From: Eukaryota sp. TZLM1-RC
Lineage: Eukaryota; Metamonada: BaSk clade
NCBI GenBank assembly: GCA_040285825.1
Contig: JAUPSS010000001.1
Coordinates: forward strand, 3,596,001-3,660,000
Length of the DNA: 64,000 bases
Direction: 5' to 3'
A model generated the notes under the pieces. The model was given only the letters and a program-made list of their open reading frames with translations, was not told where the DNA came from and did no database searches. The translations under genes and the position numbers were made by a program. This document shows positions 59,336 to 64,000 of this stretch, one piece after another. Position 1 is the first letter of the stretch. Each line of letters starts with the position of its first letter.

Positions 59336-60350
59336 TTAAACCTCCACATCCTCAAAACCTGCCTCCCCTACATCAAAACAATTAATTGCTAAAGATTCAG
59401 AAAATTTCCGAAAAGAAGAGATTGAATCAGAAATTAGTTTTACCATTCCCTTAAAAATAGAAAATACAATCCTGTTTTGCCAGTAAACACGATTGAAAAT
59501 TCTTCCAGTTCTTTCCTTTACAACTACAACAAAATCCTCAAGGAAAGCCATAGCAGCCTTACCCAAAAATCCAAGCAAAGAAAATACAAAGGGACATAAA
59601 TTATTGTGCATGAGAATTTTCATTAATCGAGGAAATGGGTTTCGCATATTTAGCAATTTTATATTTTTCGCCTGCAAGAAGAGAATTATTTACATCTGAG
59701 TTAATGAGATGTTCGTTAGAGGAATTACAAGGGTCAATAGACATGGCGTCTAAAATAGTAAAACTACCATTTAAACCGGGAACAACTAGATCACCTCTTG
59801 TCAGACCCATAGAAGCTCTGTTGTAGCGCGTACTATCAATATTGGGGTCATCAAGAATTAATTTTGACAACAGCGGTTCTAAAAAGGAATCTACTCCATA
59901 TGATTTGCACATTACATAAATTTGGTCCCTGACGTTATTATGCACTTTGCTTCTAAATGTAATGAAATGTTTACAGTTCAAAAGATGAGTAAACAAAAGA
60001 GGCTTACCACATTTACAAGTTAAATGATTCGGCAAATTGTTTGGCCACAGAAAACAACAAAAACGCATGTTTAAAAGCCATTCATTGTGTTTGTAAAAAA
60101 ATCCATAAACAGAGGGAACTTGAGTTACTAAAGCAGCAGCAGAACTATCACGAATGTCCTTTAAGAAATTACCGAAAGCAGGATTTTGAGTTTTGGCCAA
60201 GCAAAGTCTTACTTCAAAATCCAAGCCTTCATATAATTTAACCAGATGATGCTGAAGCTTTTTCAAGCAAAAACGTAAATTTGAAAGAGATCGGGTGGGA
60301 ATTTCTTGAATATTTTGAGGAAAACACTGAATCCAGATATCACTAGGCAA
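59336..60350 (-). pseudogene. Lineage D knuckle and RLE in composite 2
   Basis: 60350-59601 (249 aa) has the thumb end, CKCGKPLLFTHLLNC, FLEPLLSKL, TRGDLVVPG, ILDAMSIDPCN; two lost bases near 59603 shift the C-terminal block into 59677-59336. Confidence 0.65.
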
Positions 60351-60519
60351 ATTATCTAATTAAAGTTGAAGTTGATTCAAATAAAACTTAGATTCACCAT
60401 GGATCATATGAACATCATAAGGAAACCTTTGAAAAAATTCAAAAACAAAATTCTTTCCGCCTCCTAAAAAAGCTGCTTTACATAAAATCGAAGATTTCGT
60501 GAAACCAATTCCACCTAAG

Positions 60520-61801
60520 TCAGCAGAACAAAAAACATGACTTCGAATTACAGATTAATTTACCTCCAATAATGAGGAAAAAAAATTTGACCCGAAGTTT
60601 GTTGAAAGATCTACAAAAATCAAGAGACACTGAAGAAGGAGTTGATCTTAAAAAATGGTTGAATTTACCAGAATAACAAATTTTTAAAATAAAAAATTTG
60701 ATGTGTTTTTCAATATCAAATTCAGCAATAAAACTAAGATCCTTGTCAAAATTTTCCAATAAATTGTTCAACTGGGATAAATTTCATCCAAATTACCTAA
60801 CCAACATCCAAGAAACTTGAACGCTTGTTGTTCATAATTGATGAAAGGAATTTGAACATCATCAATCAATAGAGATTGTTTTGTTCTTCCGATTAAGCGA
60901 CATTTTTCGGGATTCAAGGCTAATCCAATGTCTTTGTATTTCGCAGCAATGTCTTTAGAAACCCTACAAATGCTTTCATAAGAACCAATAATCGAAATGT
61001 CATCCATATAAGCAACAATACGTAACTCAGGGAATTCTTTCTGGGTCTTTTCAATAGTATTATGAATAGCCAAACAAAACAGCAATGGGCCAAGAGGATC
61101 ACCTTGTTTGACACCAGATGAAGATTTAAGGGTAAAGCTGTCAAAGATCAAGTCTGACTTTTTCCCATAAAATAAATAAGAATACGCTGATAGTTCTGGA
61201 AATGCTTGAATAAGAACATCGTAAATGCAATTACGCTTTACAGAATTGAAAGCATTTTTAAAGTCCAAATTGAAAATATACTGATGTTGTTGACTATTGA
61301 AAAAAATATCTGAAGTGATCGAGGCAACAGATGCACCTTCAATAGTTTTAATGCCAAATTGAAAAGGTTTCAAATAGTCCCTTGCCTTAGTAGAAATTCT
61401 ATTGAAAATATGCGAAGAAAGCAATCTGGTAAAAGACTCTCCCATAGCAATTGGTCTAACTCCATCAGGTTTGTTACTTTTTCCTGGTTTAACTAAAGCA
61501 ACTAATCGGGCAGCGGTCAATTCAGATGGAGGAACATAATTCAAACACATTAAATTTGGAAAATATATGGCAAGATCCTCAGAAATTTCTGGAGTGTTTT
61601 TACAAGCAGTTTTTAACTAATCAAAAGAAATGCCTGATGGACAAGCAGCTTTTCCTTTTGGCAATTTAGCAATAGCATTGAATACTTCTTGAGCTTGAAA
61701 AGGATTTTCGAGCCAATAATCACAAATTGGCGGTTTAACTGGGCAAAAATTTTCAGTTGGATGAAGCGCTTTCAGTTTTTCAACAGTTTCATGATTATTA
61801 T
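60520..61801 (-). pseudogene. Lineage D RT in composite 2
   Basis: 61550-60768 (260 aa): ELTAARLVALVKPGK, GIKTIEGASVAS, LDFKNAFNSVKRN, GVKQGDPLGPLLF, AYMDDISIIGS. The thumb continues shifted in 60771-60520. 61551-61801 encodes the RT N-terminus with an in-frame stop (near 61618) and the 5' truncation. Confidence 0.65.
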
Positions 61802-61831
61802 TTTATTTTCTTCTAATACCTGGTTTCAATA

Positions 61832-63847
61832 ATGGATTCTTCACAGCTTCTTCTTCGACTTAAATGCTCAACCTTACTAGATGCCCGACGTGATGCTGCT
61901 GTTGAACTCAAAGGTCACGTTGTTTCCAACTCTTATTCACTCTCATCTGAATACATTTCTGAACTACTAGCCTTAGCCAGTGATGGTTCCAAACAAGAGG
62001 GTATCATTGAAGCTGCAGTTTCGTCTATTGTTGACGTCTACAATCATGTCACCATCCCACTTCCCTCTGGCAACTCCCTCACTTCCTCTATAAAGCGACT
62101 TAACATTGAAAAGTCTAATTCCCAAGCCAAACAACATTTTCAGTGTCTGTTCGCTTCACAGGTCTTGGTACACGTGCTCAATGTCTTGCTCAGCCCAGCA
62201 AGCTCTTTGGAACGAAAGAAGTACGGTATAGCTCTTTCCTCTCTTTTGTTAGACGTCAATACAACCAAGATGCTCTCGTTGATTGTAGATAACTCAGATT
62301 TGTTTATTGTAACTTTATCTTCTTTTCTGACTGACAAGCTTGACTTTTTGAGACTGATGACGTGTGACTTGCTGGTTAAAATGACTGGTTGTAAGGATTC
62401 GCAATCTATTCATGTGCGAAAATTGTTATTTTTCTGCGATATTTTAGACAAAATTGAACAATTTTATAAACAGTCTGGTTGGCTGGACTCTGGTGAATTA
62501 GGATCAAAAGCAGTTGATTTGCTATCAAATTTGATTATAGACAGTCACAATCGGCAACTAATCCTTGAATGTGGTTATTTATCGAAATTATTGCCGTTAT
62601 TACCTGATCCACATTTGGAAAGTGGGTCAAAAATAGCCCAGAAAGTAGTTCAAAAGCTCATAATTCCGTTGACATTGGAAGACCCAACAAAATTTCTTAC
62701 AAATGATAGGAAACCGTTTATTCAATTACTAGGTTATGGACTGTTTCCAAAAATAGAAACAGCAACTAGACAATCAGCGTTGATTGCTCTATCAAATTTG
62801 ATTGGAACAAATAACACATTTAGATTGGTTTCTGATGCAATTTTTAACCTTCCTGACCATGATGATTATCTTGATTGCAATCAAGCGACTGGATTGCAGT
62901 TATTAACTGTTCATATTTTGAAGAGTGGAGATCGTGACGTTTTGATTGCTTCGTTTGAGCTCTTTTCGAAAATTTTAAGCTTGTATGAATCAGCTGATGA
63001 TTCAATCAAAATGATAGATCAAAATTATTCATTTTTTGACCGTCTCTTCCAATCAAAATTAACTTGTCGACATTATATTTTGCTGTTTTTACTTTCGAAT
63101 TCACGTCTGTTCAGCCAAAAAATCGATTTAAATTCTGTTTTTACAAATCAAAAAATTATTCAAGGTGATCATTTGTATTTTCAGTTACCAATATTGTTTA
63201 AATTTTTGCCACAAATAATACAGCTCAAGTCAGGATCACTGGACCTTGTCTCAGAATTATTTGAAATATTCAGTAATAGTCGATGTTTAATTCTGAAGGG
63301 TTTAATTAGCTGTATTTTGGTACAACTTTGTCAATTAGATTCGGAAATTCACGGGCTATTCACACAATTAAATGACCAAATTAATTTCAATTATTTTGCC
63401 AAATTAATTTCTTATTTACTAAGGGCAATAAATGACCTCAAACCTGAATTAACATCCAATCCTGACTCTTTCCTTTTTTGGAAACTTGATTGGGTGTTTT
63501 TAACCGACTACTTTGATCAATCACATTCTTTGATTGATGATTTAGCTGTCCCTTTGTCATCTTATAGTGACGTTTCATCTAAAATTGTTGAAGTTGAACA
63601 ACAATTAAAAATCGAAAGATTGCTTGTGAATGATCTTCAAGAGCAAATAGAAGCTCTTACTGAGGGTCAAGAACCTCAGGAAACATCAATCAAATCGCCA
63701 TTCAATTCTGATTGTAATAAGCTTGAAGCATTGACCATGGAAGTTGAACAATTATATGAAGCTCTAGACAAGAAAGAGGATTATATAGATGAGCTTGTTG
63801 GGTTGTTGGAAAACAATAATGTCACAGTTCCAGAATTTGAAGATTAA
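61832..63847 (+). CDS. USO1: Uso1/p115-like vesicle-tethering golgin
   Basis: 671 aa. The N-terminal ~520 residues are helical armadillo-type repeats, with STLLDARRDAAVELKGHV matching the p115 head start and NLIGTNNTFRLVSDAIFNL, LLTVHILKSGD typical of the head end. A predicted coiled coil (VEVEQQLKIERLLVNDLQEQ; residues ~590-660) and an acidic C-terminus (VPEFED) follow. It is shorter than yeast or animal proteins because the coiled coil is reduced. It tethers vesicles in ER-Golgi transport. No intron is needed. A retroelement sits in its immediate upstream region. Confidence 0.75.
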   Translation: MDSSQLLLRLKCSTLLDARRDAAVELKGHVVSNSYSLSSEYISELLALASDGSKQEGIIEAAVSSIVDVYNHVTIPLPSGNSLTSSIKRLNIEKSNSQAKQHFQCLFASQVLVHVLNVLLSPASSLERKKYGIALSSLLLDVNTTKMLSLIVDNSDLFIVTLSSFLTDKLDFLRLMTCDLLVKMTGCKDSQSIHVRKLLFFCDILDKIEQFYKQSGWLDSGELGSKAVDLLSNLIIDSHNRQLILECGYLSKLLPLLPDPHLESGSKIAQKVVQKLIIPLTLEDPTKFLTNDRKPFIQLLGYGLFPKIETATRQSALIALSNLIGTNNTFRLVSDAIFNLPDHDDYLDCNQATGLQLLTVHILKSGDRDVLIASFELFSKILSLYESADDSIKMIDQNYSFFDRLFQSKLTCRHYILLFLLSNSRLFSQKIDLNSVFTNQKIIQGDHLYFQLPILFKFLPQIIQLKSGSLDLVSELFEIFSNSRCLILKGLISCILVQLCQLDSEIHGLFTQLNDQINFNYFAKLISYLLRAINDLKPELTSNPDSFLFWKLDWVFLTDYFDQSHSLIDDLAVPLSSYSDVSSKIVEVEQQLKIERLLVNDLQEQIEALTEGQEPQETSIKSPFNSDCNKLEALTMEVEQLYEALDKKEDYIDELVGLLENNNVTVPEFED

Positions 63848-64000
63848 TTTTTTCTAATGAATTTTTTAAAATTTTGTCTGTTTTTCTTGTAATTTGTTTA
63901 TAAAAATTAGATTTATTCCTTTTATTTTTCCAACTGCTTGTCAAACTGCACATTTTCTTTTACTGTGCAAGACTGCGTTTTCATCTATATACAGTTGGAA

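Larger units (their letters stand above)
57981..61801 (-). mobile_element. Lineage D composite, second copy, with 13-bp target duplication
   Basis: TTTATTTTCTTCT at 57968-57980 and 61802-61814. Contents match 36460-41073: D 3' end (57981-58640), inverted B (58641-59295), D from its RT N-terminus to its 3' end (61801-59296), with the same internal joins. Its right edge is 30 bp from the Uso1-like start codon. Confidence 0.75.

Noticed and set aside
1-64000. CRISPR arrays, bacterial operons, riboswitches
   Set aside because: Host genes, spliceosomal introns and eukaryotic tRNAs show nuclear DNA, and no regularly spaced repeats occur.

Overview
This window is nuclear DNA of a small-genome, AT-rich unicellular eukaryote. 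The evidence is a set of host genes (a Rab6-type GTPase, the spliceosomal/snoRNP protein SNU13, a Uso1/p115 golgin, a Ulp1-type SUMO protease and an L-asparaginase) plus eukaryotic tRNA genes. Host introns, where I can see them, are only 29-30 nt long. I cannot assign the lineage from sequence alone. All three stop codons appear to be used as stops.

Layout. 1-24262 is almost pure retrotransposon debris. It consists of non-LTR elements that encode a reverse transcriptase (RT), a CxC...H...C knuckle and a restriction-like endonuclease (RLE), in at least eight sequence lineages that I call A-H. They are nested, head-to-tail and inverted, and the block carries a ~3.9 kb inverted duplication (7940-11807 versus 20395-24262) and a ~4.5 kb direct duplication (12053-16548 versus 17166-21582). 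24263-28775 is a different kind of insertion: a B-family DNA polymerase exonuclease fragment of viral type, followed by a broken Fanzor (eukaryotic TnpB-like RNA-guided nuclease) that is itself split by a 1.35 kb block with 85-bp direct terminal repeats. 28857-31195 holds host genes (Rab6, a CCDC137-like basic protein, SNU13). 31281-41952 returns to lineage D, E and B retroelements. 41962-45415 has L-asparaginase and a Ulp1-like protease. 45633-53999 has a lineage A element with 12-bp target duplications, a tRNA-Cys, a Ty3/Gypsy fragment sitting in another lineage A copy, and a tRNA-Ser. 54223-55464 is a type II membrane glycosyltransferase-like gene. 55982-61801 is more E, D and B sequence, and 61832-63847 is the Uso1-like gene.

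How it fits together. Host genes are compact, and retroelements pile into the gaps, sometimes touching genes: a copy ends next to the asparaginase stop codon, and another lies 30 bp upstream of the Uso1 start. Target-site duplications of 6-15 bp can be read around several copies, without a shared target sequence. Many joins put the complete 5' end of one element directly behind an internal fragment of another, or a poly(A) end directly before a 5'-truncated piece. That is the order expected if the RT jumps between RNA templates during target-primed synthesis. One mosaic (5' end of B, piece of B RLE, 3' end of C) recurs three times with identical joins, so it probably moves or is copied as a unit. 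Two host proteins fit Golgi traffic (Rab6, Uso1); no operon-like functional cluster is evident.
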